DNA of 30,529 nt from JBBQRS01 sp038214535 (GTDB lineage Bacteria > Chloroflexota > Anaerolineae > CG2-30-64-16). Below the pieces are notes generated by a model that did no database searches, had not been told where the DNA came from, and saw only the letters and a program-made list of their open reading frames with translations. Shown here piece after piece: positions 7,225 to 13,265 of this stretch. The stretch covers positions 1 to 30,529 of the forward strand of contig JBBQRS010000054.1 in the NCBI GenBank assembly GCA_038214535.1, given 5' to 3'. Within the stretch, counting starts at the first letter, position 1. Each line of letters begins with the position of its first letter. The position numbers and the translations under genes were made by a program.

Positions 7225-7746
7225 TCACTTCCCCCAATCCGATAGCACGACCAGTTCCTGCTCCGGATCGACCGGATCGTTGGTCTTTATCTTAATTCGG
7301 AAGTCGTGTACGCCTTCCATGCCTTTGTGCATCATGAATTCCATTGAGAGCTGCGTGCTTTGCCCGGGCTGGATGGTCGTCGAACCGACGACAGCTTTGG
7401 GCGGTCAGCAGCCCTGCTTGACTTCGACGACCGGTATGCCTTGCAGCGCCAACGGCTGGTCGCCGATGTTGCTCAAGATAAAGGTGGCCTTGACGGGTTT
7501 GTCGAGGGGCACCTTGCCAAAATCAATCTGTGCGCGATCGACCACCAGTTTCGGTTGGCCGGTGACCTGTGGCGGCGAAGCCTTACCGGCGGATGATCTG
7601 CTCCCGGGATTCCATACCAACACGATCCCGATGATGATCACGAGCAGCGCGCCGCCGGCCAGATAAAGCGGTAGGGTGATGCGCTGCCGTGGCGGGACGG
7701 TTTTGACCTTCCCGTCCTTTGGTAGTTGATTGGCCTTGCTGGACAT
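7225..7746 (-). CDS. Membrane-anchored DUF1573-like protein, probable selenoprotein (Cys-Sec)
   Basis: The frame runs 113 codons to a UGA at 7405-7407 and continues cleanly for 59 more codons to a final UGA at 7225, giving 173 residues. An N-terminal helix (ITLPLYLAGGALLVIIIGIVLVW) anchors it outside the membrane. The body has the DUF1573 pattern: IDFGKVPLDKPVKATFILSN, then GC-Sec-PPKAVV, IQPGQS, MHKGMEGVHDF and NDPVDPEQELVVLS. The UGA falls directly after a Cys, where from memory homologs carry a second Cys. A strong SD (GGGAGG) precedes the ATG. A perfect hairpin follows the UGA at SECIS distance. It sits inside the copper operon, between the CuA-cytochrome c and the oxidase. A thiol or metal-relay role is inference. 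Confidence 0.82.
7376..7392 (-). promoter_or_regulatory. Candidate SECIS hairpin of the DUF1573-like gene
   Basis: On the transcript, GUCGUC pairs perfectly with GACGAC around the loop GGUUC. The loop begins 18 bases after the UGA codon. Bacterial SECIS elements lie in the coding region just after UGA, with a GU-containing loop roughly 16-37 bases away, so both position and loop fit. Confidence 0.7.
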
Positions 7747-7775
7747 CTATACCTCCCTCAGATAGGTTAGGACCT

Positions 7776-8771
7776 CTATGGCTTGAACAGAAACGCGCGT
7801 AGATAGGCAATCATTGCCGACTGCTCTGCATCTGAATAGAGCGAGCCGAACTCCGGCATGCCCGTGCCCATCCCACCACGCAGCAGCTTGCCCTGGAGCA
7901 GCACGTCATTGGCCGCGAGCATGCGGGCCGGATCGGTGAAGTCGGCCGGGCCCTTGGGCATGGCGGGATCCATCTTTGCCATGCCGGGCAGATTCACTCC
8001 GGCCGGCCCTTTCCCCTTGCCATCCGGGCCGTGACAGGCCGCGCAGTCGCGGGCGTAGAGCACCTCGGCGCGGGCGAGCGCGGCGGGCGGCGTGTCCTTG
8101 AGCCAGGCCCACGCCACCAGATCCCACACGTCACCATCGCTCAGCGCGGCGTTGGCGGGATCGGCCCGCAGGTTCTGGAACGCGTCGGCGGGTGTCACCG
8201 TGCGGCGTTGGTCCGAGTCGGTCAGATCCTGTGGCAGCCTGGCCTGCAACGCTGCGCCCGCACCGCTCGAGGGCCTAACGTCGGGCGTGACCAGCGCCGC
8301 ATGCCGCATGGCGTCGATATCGATGCCGAGCTGCTGGAAAAGGGGCGGCTGTTCCATCGGCAGGACCGCGCCGGCCTCGCCTGTCACCTCGATGACTCCA
8401 CGCATACGCCAATGATCCACGCCGCACCAGCGCGTGCACGCGAAGGCGTAGCGGCCCGGCTTGTCCGGCGTCACGTCTACCTCGACGACCTTGCCGGGGT
8501 AAATCTCATCCACGTTCACGCCCAGGCCGGGAATGGTAAACCCATGGACCACGTCGGGCGAGCTGAGCCGCAACCGCACCGGCTCGCCGGCACGGAGGCT
8601 CAGCCGGTCGGGGCTGAACCCGCCATGTTCGGGCGTACGTGCGATGATATCCACGACCTTGACGCTGGCCGACGCCGTCCGAAACGCCTGATAGCCGAAG
8701 ATGCCCGCCGGGAACGCGACGAGCACCAACAGCACGACACCCAGGGCGAAGATTTCAGGTTTACGTCTCAT
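7776..8771 (-). CDS. CuA-type cupredoxin fused to cytochrome c
   Basis: A 331-residue exported protein. An N-terminal membrane anchor (IFALGVVLLVLVAFPAGIFG) is followed by a cytochrome oxidase subunit II-like cupredoxin domain. The full CuA set is present: DVVHGF and then CTRWCGVDHWRM (C-x3-C-x3-H-x2-M). A C-terminal class I cytochrome c domain follows (residues about 230-331) with heme motif CAACH and a Met-rich stretch before the end (GMGTGMPEFGS). There is no oxidase subunit I gene in the window, so it may pass electrons between a quinol- or cytochrome-linked donor and another acceptor. The longer open frame upstream to 9476 is a shadow of the polyferredoxin gene; the ATG at 8771 lies 35 bases after that gene's stop. 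Confidence 0.85.
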   Translation of the reverse strand: MRRKPEIFALGVVLLVLVAFPAGIFGYQAFRTASASVKVVDIIARTPEHGGFSPDRLSLRAGEPVRLRLSSPDVVHGFTIPGLGVNVDEIYPGKVVEVDVTPDKPGRYAFACTRWCGVDHWRMRGVIEVTGEAGAVLPMEQPPLFQQLGIDIDAMRHAALVTPDVRPSSGAGAALQARLPQDLTDSDQRRTVTPADAFQNLRADPANAALSDGDVWDLVAWAWLKDTPPAALARAEVLYARDCAACHGPDGKGKGPAGVNLPGMAKMDPAMPKGPADFTDPARMLAANDVLLQGKLLRGGMGTGMPEFGSLYSDAEQSAMIAYLRAFLFKP

Positions 8772-8806
8772 AGGGACCTGAGAACGCTCCCTTCTCGACT
8801 GTGTGA

Positions 8807-10168
8807 TCATGCGAGGTACAGACCCAACAGCCCGACGGTCGCTGCTGCGCAAAAAGCCGCTACGGGGAGCGCCGACCAGGCCGGCTGACCGTGTTGGCGG
8901 GCCGTACGCAGCGCCAGCGCGATCGCCGCGGTCAGGCCGATCAGCATCACCGGGACTTGCAGGTAAGGCACGAGCCCCGGAATGTAAGGCGTCCATTTGA
9001 GACCCACCGTGCCGAACAGGTTCCATCCCCAGCCCAGCGGGTCGGACAGCACCGACCAGGCATAGGAGAAGTTGATCAGGACGAACGACAGCGAGAACGC
9101 AACCCAGGCGGTCAGCCCCAGCGGCACGAGCACGGCCGCATAATCGGAGAAGAGCTTCCCGATGGACGTCTTCACCGATTGGCCGATCCACTGGCCGCTG
9201 CGCACCGCCAGCCAGAACAGACCGGGCAGGATCGCCAGGTTCAGCGCCAGGAAGATGCCGGCGTAGGCAAACCAGCCCGGCGTGCCCACCGACCGCGCGG
9301 TCTCCTTCAGCACGCCCCACGGCCCGATCAGCACCGTCGAGTAGATGAACGCGCAAGCCAACATGATCAAGCCCTTGTAGGCCTCGTCGAGCTTGTGGCC
9401 GGTGGTCTTCAGCAGGTCGGCGCCCGGCTGGCGCACGAAGATGGCGATGTTGTCGCGCGTGCAGGTCTTCAGGCACTCAGTGCATAGCCCGCAGTAGGTG
9501 TTGTTCGTCAGGCCGCCGGGGAAGACCAGCCAGGGGCAGCCGTAGCCTTCGTCGCTGCCGGTGTAGCAGGTCTTCTCGGTGTGGCTGGCGCAGACGGCGG
9601 TGTCCTTCACCCGCAGCTCAATCGGCGCGACCTGGCTGTACAGCCCGATGAAGCCGCCGACCGGGCAAAGGTAGCGGCAGAAGGTGCGCCGCTCGAAAAT
9701 CAGGCTGGTTCCCACGGCAACAATCATAAAGCCGAGCAGCACCAGCGCGGTCGCCATGGGCGTCGTCAGGATGACTGTCGAAAAGAGCGCCACACCCAGG
9801 AAGCCGGCGTTTTGCAGCCAGATGTTGCGAAAGGCCTTGGGCCACTTCTTGCCCAGCGTGTAGAGCTTGCCGCCCGGCCGCGGCTGGACCAGGGCGCGGC
9901 GTTGGAGCCATTCGCCCGGCGCCGGGATGGGGCAGACGCCGCACCACAGCCGGCCCGCGAACGGCACCAGCAGGAGGATCAACAGCGCCCACCAGACGAT
10001 CCAGACGAAGACGATGCCGAAGTTGCGGTTACCGGCCGGCGTACCGACCAACCCCGCGATAATCGCCAGCACGAAAAAGAGCAGTGTGAGCGCGGTCAGG
10101 CTCCACTGGAGCCAGCGCGAGTGGAGGACGCGCTTGATGACCGGGATTTCTGAAAGGGCGTAACGCAT
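8807..10168 (-). CDS. NapH/NosR/CcoG-like membrane polyferredoxin
   Basis: A 453-residue membrane protein with about eight hydrophobic helices and several Cys clusters: RLWCGVCPIPAPGEW (near residue 78), RRTFCRYLCPVGG (near 165), CASHTEKTCYTG, and the 4Fe-4S motif CGLCTECLKTC (near 240). The paired CxxxCP motifs are typical of the membrane polyferredoxins NapH, NosR and CcoG, which move electrons or assist copper-site maturation. The start ATG at 10168 shares one base with the upstream cupredoxin stop (TGATG), which fixes the start despite a longer open frame. Its exact partner is unknown. No nosZ, nap or cco catalytic gene is present. Confidence 0.83.
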   Translation of the reverse strand: MRYALSEIPVIKRVLHSRWLQWSLTALTLLFFVLAIIAGLVGTPAGNRNFGIVFVWIVWWALLILLLVPFAGRLWCGVCPIPAPGEWLQRRALVQPRPGGKLYTLGKKWPKAFRNIWLQNAGFLGVALFSTVILTTPMATALVLLGFMIVAVGTSLIFERRTFCRYLCPVGGFIGLYSQVAPIELRVKDTAVCASHTEKTCYTGSDEGYGCPWLVFPGGLTNNTYCGLCTECLKTCTRDNIAIFVRQPGADLLKTTGHKLDEAYKGLIMLACAFIYSTVLIGPWGVLKETARSVGTPGWFAYAGIFLALNLAILPGLFWLAVRSGQWIGQSVKTSIGKLFSDYAAVLVPLGLTAWVAFSLSFVLINFSYAWSVLSDPLGWGWNLFGTVGLKWTPYIPGLVPYLQVPVMLIGLTAAIALALRTARQHGQPAWSALPVAAFCAAATVGLLGLYLA

Positions 10169-10635
10169 CAGCGTTTCCAGAAGACAACCAGGGCGCCGAC
10201 CGTCGTGATCAACGTGGCCGCGATCGCCCGCAACCAGGTCAGGTTCGGGCCGACGACCAGCTTGCCAATCATGAACGGGTGCAGGTTGCCGCACGCCACG
10301 TTACAGCGGAAGCGGAAGGCCCCACTGTGGTCGGCGACAAAGGTGAGCTGCCCCGGCCGGCCAGGCTCGGCCTGGGTCGCAACGCCGTAGCCATCAACAT
10401 ACATCCCGTGCACCACATCGGTTGATTCCAGGTCAACGATCACCGTATCGCCGCGGTTCACGCGCACGGTGCCTGGCTCGAACGCAAAGCTGCGGGCCGC
10501 GATCGTGACGTGCCGTTCCTGCGGCGCCGCGCCCACGGCTAACGCCGCCGGTAGCGGCGCCAGCAAGGCCAACAGTACGAGCGACACAGCAACTCCACCC
10601 ACCCACCACTGTGTTCGGCTCATGCTCAGCGCCAT
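10168..10635 (-). CDS. Membrane-anchored CuA-like cupredoxin
   Basis: A 155-residue protein with an N-terminal signal/anchor (VAVSLVLLALLAPLPAALA), a cupredoxin domain and a C-terminal helix (AIAATLITTVGALVVFW). The ligands of a CuA centre are visible: DVVHGMYVDGYG and then CNVACGNLHPFM (C-x3-C-G-x2-H-x2-M). It resembles the second domain of oxidase subunit II or the NosZ CuA domain, but is a single domain. It overlaps the polyferredoxin gene by one base, which points to a tight functional pair. An alternative ATG lies at 10623. Confidence 0.82.
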   Translation of the reverse strand: MALSMSRTQWWVGGVAVSLVLLALLAPLPAALAVGAAPQERHVTIAARSFAFEPGTVRVNRGDTVIVDLESTDVVHGMYVDGYGVATQAEPGRPGQLTFVADHSGAFRFRCNVACGNLHPFMIGKLVVGPNLTWLRAIAATLITTVGALVVFWKR

Positions 10636-10660
10636 CTGCTATCTGCCATTTGCCATTTGC

Positions 10661-11092
10661 TCACTGGTTGGCCGGTCCGTACTTGCTGTACGTATCTACG
10701 ATCTGTTGGCGGATGGCGATTGGCGACTTGCCCTCGCCGGTCATCTGCATCACATCGGTGACGATGTCCACACAGATGCTGCAGCCCATGGCATGATCAT
10801 CGAAGACCGGCTTACCGTCCGCGCCGAACTCCTTGATGTAGCAGGCCAGGTTGCTCTTATGCCCGATCGCGCCGCAGCCGCAGTAGCACGGCACGTTTTT
10901 CAGGGCGTCCGGGTTGGTTACAGCGAACTGGTAGGCTGTGCGGACGGCCGCAGGAGCCTGCTGCATCTGCATAGGCAGCGCCGAGACCGGGGCCAGCTTG
11001 ACTTTGGGATTCGCTTGCCCGCCGCCACAGGCGGCCAGCAGCAGACCGCCGATCATAAGGATCGGAAGTAGGAAAATGAGTCGTTTTGTCAA
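10661..11092 (-). CDS. PCYCGC-motif lipoprotein
   Basis: A lipoprotein of about 143 residues. The signal peptide RLIFLLPILMIGGLLLAAC ends in a lipobox. The mature part holds the family motif VPCYCGCGAIGHKSNLACYI and a later pair MGCSICVDIV, six cysteines in all. Members of this family are exported Cys-rich proteins of unknown function that often lie near copper and thiol-redox genes. I prefer the TTG at 11092, which has AGGAG six bases upstream. The next upstream ATG (11134) lies inside a perfect palindrome and would add a non-hydrophobic extension. It precedes the CuA cupredoxin gene by 25 bases. The Cys cluster could bind copper or act in a thiol relay with the selenoproteins. Confidence 0.82.
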   Translation of the reverse strand: MTKRLIFLLPILMIGGLLLAACGGGQANPKVKLAPVSALPMQMQQAPAAVRTAYQFAVTNPDALKNVPCYCGCGAIGHKSNLACYIKEFGADGKPVFDDHAMGCSICVDIVTDVMQMTGEGKSPIAIRQQIVDTYSKYGPANQ

Positions 11093-11106
11093 AGTATTGC
11101 TCCTGG

Positions 11107-11138
11107 CGCAGTGCGGGAGGCGCGCCTCCCGCACTGCG
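11107..11138. repeat. Perfect 32-bp palindrome between operon genes
   Basis: The sequence from CGCAGTGCGGGAGGCG to its exact complement reads the same on both strands, with no loop spacer. In RNA it would form a very stable hairpin just after the FIMAH gene and before the PCYCGC gene. There is no U-run, so it may act as an mRNA stabiliser or partial attenuator, or be a protein site. Confidence 0.6.
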
Positions 11139-11168
11139 TAATGATCGTTTGAACTGGGCCGTGGCAGA

Positions 11169-11531
11169 TCAGCCGCCCAGGGCCGCGATCACGTTCTCGG
11201 CGTGCATCTTGAGATGGCCCGCGTGCTCGGCGTCGATCTTCTTACCCGCTTGAGCATTGACCTCATTGATGAAGGCGTGAAGCTGATTGACGGCCGCAGA
11301 CGTGTTGCCCCGATCCAGGGAGGCCTGGGCCGCATCCAGCTTGGCCATCAGACTGTTGGCCACACCCTTGTTGGTGATGTGCCCCATGTCGAAGGCGTGC
11401 ATGACGCAGTCGTGCAGTGATTGGATCGTGGCGCCGTTGTGATCGCAGGTCATCCCATCGGCGGCGAAGGCCGGCGCCGCCAGCAACAGCAGCGCGGCAA
11501 CAACGGCCAAAACGGGCAGTAGTCTCTTCAT
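11169..11531 (-). CDS. Small exported protein with FIMAH-type helical domain
   Basis: A 120-residue exported protein. The Sec signal LLPVLAVVAALLLLAAPAFAA is followed by a helical domain with SLMAKLDAAQASLDRGNTSA and NQLHAFINEVNAQAGKKI. This pattern matches the FIMAH domain seen at the ends of many secreted bacterial proteins. Two Cys (MTCDHN and HDCVMH) and several His lie in the N-terminal half and could bind metal. The start ATG at 11531 is chosen because the signal peptide begins there. It is the first gene of the minus-strand copper operon, just after a good promoter. Confidence 0.75.
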   Translation of the reverse strand: MKRLLPVLAVVAALLLLAAPAFAADGMTCDHNGATIQSLHDCVMHAFDMGHITNKGVANSLMAKLDAAQASLDRGNTSAAVNQLHAFINEVNAQAGKKIDAEHAGHLKMHAENVIAALGG

Positions 11532-11582
11532 GGTGAGTTTCTCTCCGTCGTGGGAAGGATACTGGCAGGAACATTCATCGAG

Positions 11583-11611
11583 AGTATACCAACCGGGCGT
11601 CGGGCTGGTAA
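11583..11611 (-). promoter_or_regulatory. Promoter of the copper/electron-transfer operon
   Basis: On the minus strand TTACCA (11606-11611) and TATACT (11583-11588) are 17 bases apart. The -10 is near-consensus and the -35 matches 4 of 6. Transcription would start near 11576, some 45 bases before the FIMAH gene. A dyad operator directly touches the -35 box. Confidence 0.55.
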
Positions 11612-11696
11612 GCGCCGTCCGGCGCGATGTGAATGCGCCATTTGGCGCGATGATCACGCTGCGCGCGGAACACGTGCGGTGACCGCGCCGAATGGC
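11612..11696. promoter_or_regulatory. Array of GCGCC-n4-GGCGC dyads between divergent promoters
   Basis: Two perfect dyads with 5-bp arms and a 4-base centre lie at 11612-11625 (centre GTCC) and 11635-11648 (centre ATTT), spaced 23 bp centre to centre. A third, partial site GCGCC-GAAT-GGC lies at 11685-11696. They fill the space between a leftward and a rightward promoter, the arrangement expected for one dimeric regulator controlling both directions. The regulator is not identified. Confidence 0.5.
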
Positions 11697-11722
11697 CTAG
11701 CGCGATCTGCGCTGAAAAGCTC

Positions 11723-11751
11723 TTGGCGCGCCGTCCCGGCTGCGCGATAAT
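11723..11751 (+). promoter_or_regulatory. Promoter of the SHOCT/rhodanese/two-component unit
   Basis: TTGGCG (11723-11728) and GATAAT (11746-11751) are separated by 17 bases. Transcription would begin near 11758. The box GATAAT with the same spacing recurs before the DoxX gene, also downstream of a GCCGAATGGC motif. Confidence 0.5.
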
Positions 11752-11826
11752 GAAGATTAGGTTGCGAAGGCGTACGCGGCAGAGCCCTGCGTGCTTCGCC
11801 TGCCTACGGAAAGTGAGGGTAGATCT

Positions 11827-12066
11827 ATGATGGGTGGTTGGGGTTGGGGGATGGGCCTCCTGGGTGGTTTGGGCATGCTCCTGTTCTGGGGGCTGATCAT
11901 CGGCCTGATGGTTTGGCTGGTGGTGACGCTGACGCGTCCGAGCCAAAGCGGTGCTGAGCGCGGCGCACAGCCCGGTTCGGCGCTGGAAACCTTGCGCCGC
12001 CGCTTGGCGGCCGGCGAGATTACGCCGCAAGAGTTTGATGCGCTGCGGCAGAAGCTTGGCGTTTGA
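11827..12066 (+). CDS. Small membrane protein with SHOCT domain
   Basis: A 79-residue protein. The N-terminus (WGMGLLGGLGMLLFWGLIIG and on to VVTL) spans the membrane once. The C-terminus (SALETLRRRLAAGEITPQEF) is a SHOCT domain, a short C-terminal helical hairpin common on small membrane proteins. The ATG at 11827 has GAGGG eight bases upstream and is preferred over an in-frame GTG at 11791. It opens the rightward transcription unit. A broken relative is at 25820-26027. Confidence 0.82.
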   Translation: MMGGWGWGMGLLGGLGMLLFWGLIIGLMVWLVVTLTRPSQSGAERGAQPGSALETLRRRLAAGEITPQEFDALRQKLGV

Positions 12067-12132
12067 AATAGACATGGCTGCGATGATCCGGTTTATCATC
12101 ACAGCTACGTTCGCGTGATCGGAGCGTATCGC

Positions 12133-12561
12133 ATGAAGATGCCGATCTTTGTCTTTGTATGGCTCGCCGCGGGCGTGATCGTGAGCGCCTGCGCCACAAC
12201 TCCGCCGCCGCAGTCTGCGCCCCTGCCCACCGTGGCCACCGGCGCAGCGATCACCCGGCTTACCGCGGAGCAACTGGACAAAATGCTGGCGGGGTCGAAG
12301 GATTTCACCCTGGTCAACATGCACGTGCCCTATGAAGGGGAGATCGCGAAAACGGATATCCAGATCCCGTATGACAAGGTTGATGCTCATTTGACCCAAC
12401 TGCCTGGCAAAGACGCCAAGCTCGTGCTATACTGTCGCAGCGGCCGGATGAGCGACATCGCCGCGCGGCGCTTGGTCGAGTTGGGCTACACGCATGTTTA
12501 CGACCTGACAGGCGGCATGGTCGCCTGGGAAGCCAGCGGCCGGCCCTTGCTCAACCACTAG
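12133..12561 (+). CDS. Rhodanese-like lipoprotein
   Basis: A 142-residue lipoprotein whose signal ends at IVSAC. The mature domain is a single rhodanese fold with LTAEQLDKMLAGSKDFTLVN, the active loop LVLYCRSGRMS carrying the catalytic Cys, and YDLTGGMVAWEASGRPL at the end. Rhodaneses carry sulfane sulfur or act as thiol redox proteins. One on the outer face of the membrane fits the extracytoplasmic thiol theme of the window. The ATG at 12133 has GGAG eight bases upstream; a GTG at 12115 is less likely. It follows the SHOCT gene by 66 bases. Confidence 0.87.
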   Translation: MKMPIFVFVWLAAGVIVSACATTPPPQSAPLPTVATGAAITRLTAEQLDKMLAGSKDFTLVNMHVPYEGEIAKTDIQIPYDKVDAHLTQLPGKDAKLVLYCRSGRMSDIAARRLVELGYTHVYDLTGGMVAWEASGRPLLNH

Positions 12562-12590
12562 GCTGGCGGAGGCATGAGGACGACACTACA

Positions 12591-13265
12591 GTGACACCTT
12601 CTGTGTCTGAACCACTGCGGGTCTTGCTGGCCGATGACCACGCCATCGTGCGTAAGGGGATTCGCGAATTCCTGGAAGAGGACGGCGAAATCACCGTGGT
12701 CGCCGAAGCCGCTGACGGCCGCGAAGCCGTGCGGCTGACCGGCGAGCATCGACCCGAGGTGGCGGTGCTCGACGTTCAGATGCCTGGCATCAACGGCATC
12801 GAGGCGACGCGCCAGATCAAGGCCACCCACCCGGACGTACGCGTCCTGATCCTGACGGCCTACGATGACGATCCCTATGTGTTTGCTCTGCTACGCGCCG
12901 GCGCCGACGGCTATGTGTTGAAGAACACCGATCCTGACGAGTTGGTGCGCGCAGTCAAGCTGGTGGCTACTGGTGGTAAGGTGCTGGCGCCCGACATCGC
13001 GGCCAAAGTCGTCGCCCAGGTAACAACGGGCAAGCCGGCCGCCGCCCAGGAGCAGGTGGAAGCGTTGACCGAACGGGAAGTGGCGGTGCTCCGGTTCGCG
13101 GCGCAAGGGTGGACTAACAAGGCAATTGCCGCAGAGTTGCACATCAGCGACCGCACGGTGCAAGGTCACCTGGCGAACATCTACGGCAAGCTCGGCGTGA
13201 CCACCCGCACCGAGGCCGTCACGAAGGCGCTCAAGTTCGGGTGGCTGGTGTTGGATGTCCGGTGA
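12591..13265 (+). CDS. NarL/FixJ-type response regulator
   Basis: A 224-residue response regulator. The receiver domain shows LLADDHAIVRKGI (acidic pair), the phospho-acceptor Asp in VAVLDVQMPGING, TAYDDD and the Lys of YVLKN. The output domain is a LuxR-type helix-turn-helix: LTEREVAVLRFAAQGWTNKA, then LHISDRTVQGHLANIYGKLG. Translation starts at a GTG. It overlaps the sensor kinase gene by 11 bases and so forms a co-translated pair with it. It is a candidate regulator of the dyad array at 11612-11696, although NarL-type sites usually differ from those dyads. Confidence 0.92.
   Translation: MTPSVSEPLRVLLADDHAIVRKGIREFLEEDGEITVVAEAADGREAVRLTGEHRPEVAVLDVQMPGINGIEATRQIKATHPDVRVLILTAYDDDPYVFALLRAGADGYVLKNTDPDELVRAVKLVATGGKVLAPDIAAKVVAQVTTGKPAAAQEQVEALTEREVAVLRFAAQGWTNKAIAAELHISDRTVQGHLANIYGKLGVTTRTEAVTKALKFGWLVLDVR

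Noticed and set aside
8772..9476. N-terminal extension of the CuA-cytochrome c frame up to 9476
   Set aside because: It overlaps the polyferredoxin gene in another frame, lacks family features, and the real anchor starts at the ATG 8771.
10169..10294. Extended N-terminus of the polyferredoxin
   Set aside because: The extension overlaps the cupredoxin gene and is not hydrophobic. The ATG at 10168 shares a base with the upstream stop.
11575..12399. Minus-strand frame of 274 codons opposite the SHOCT and rhodanese genes
   Set aside because: It is low complexity (Arg, Gln and His runs) with no motif, and the plus-strand genes there are clear.
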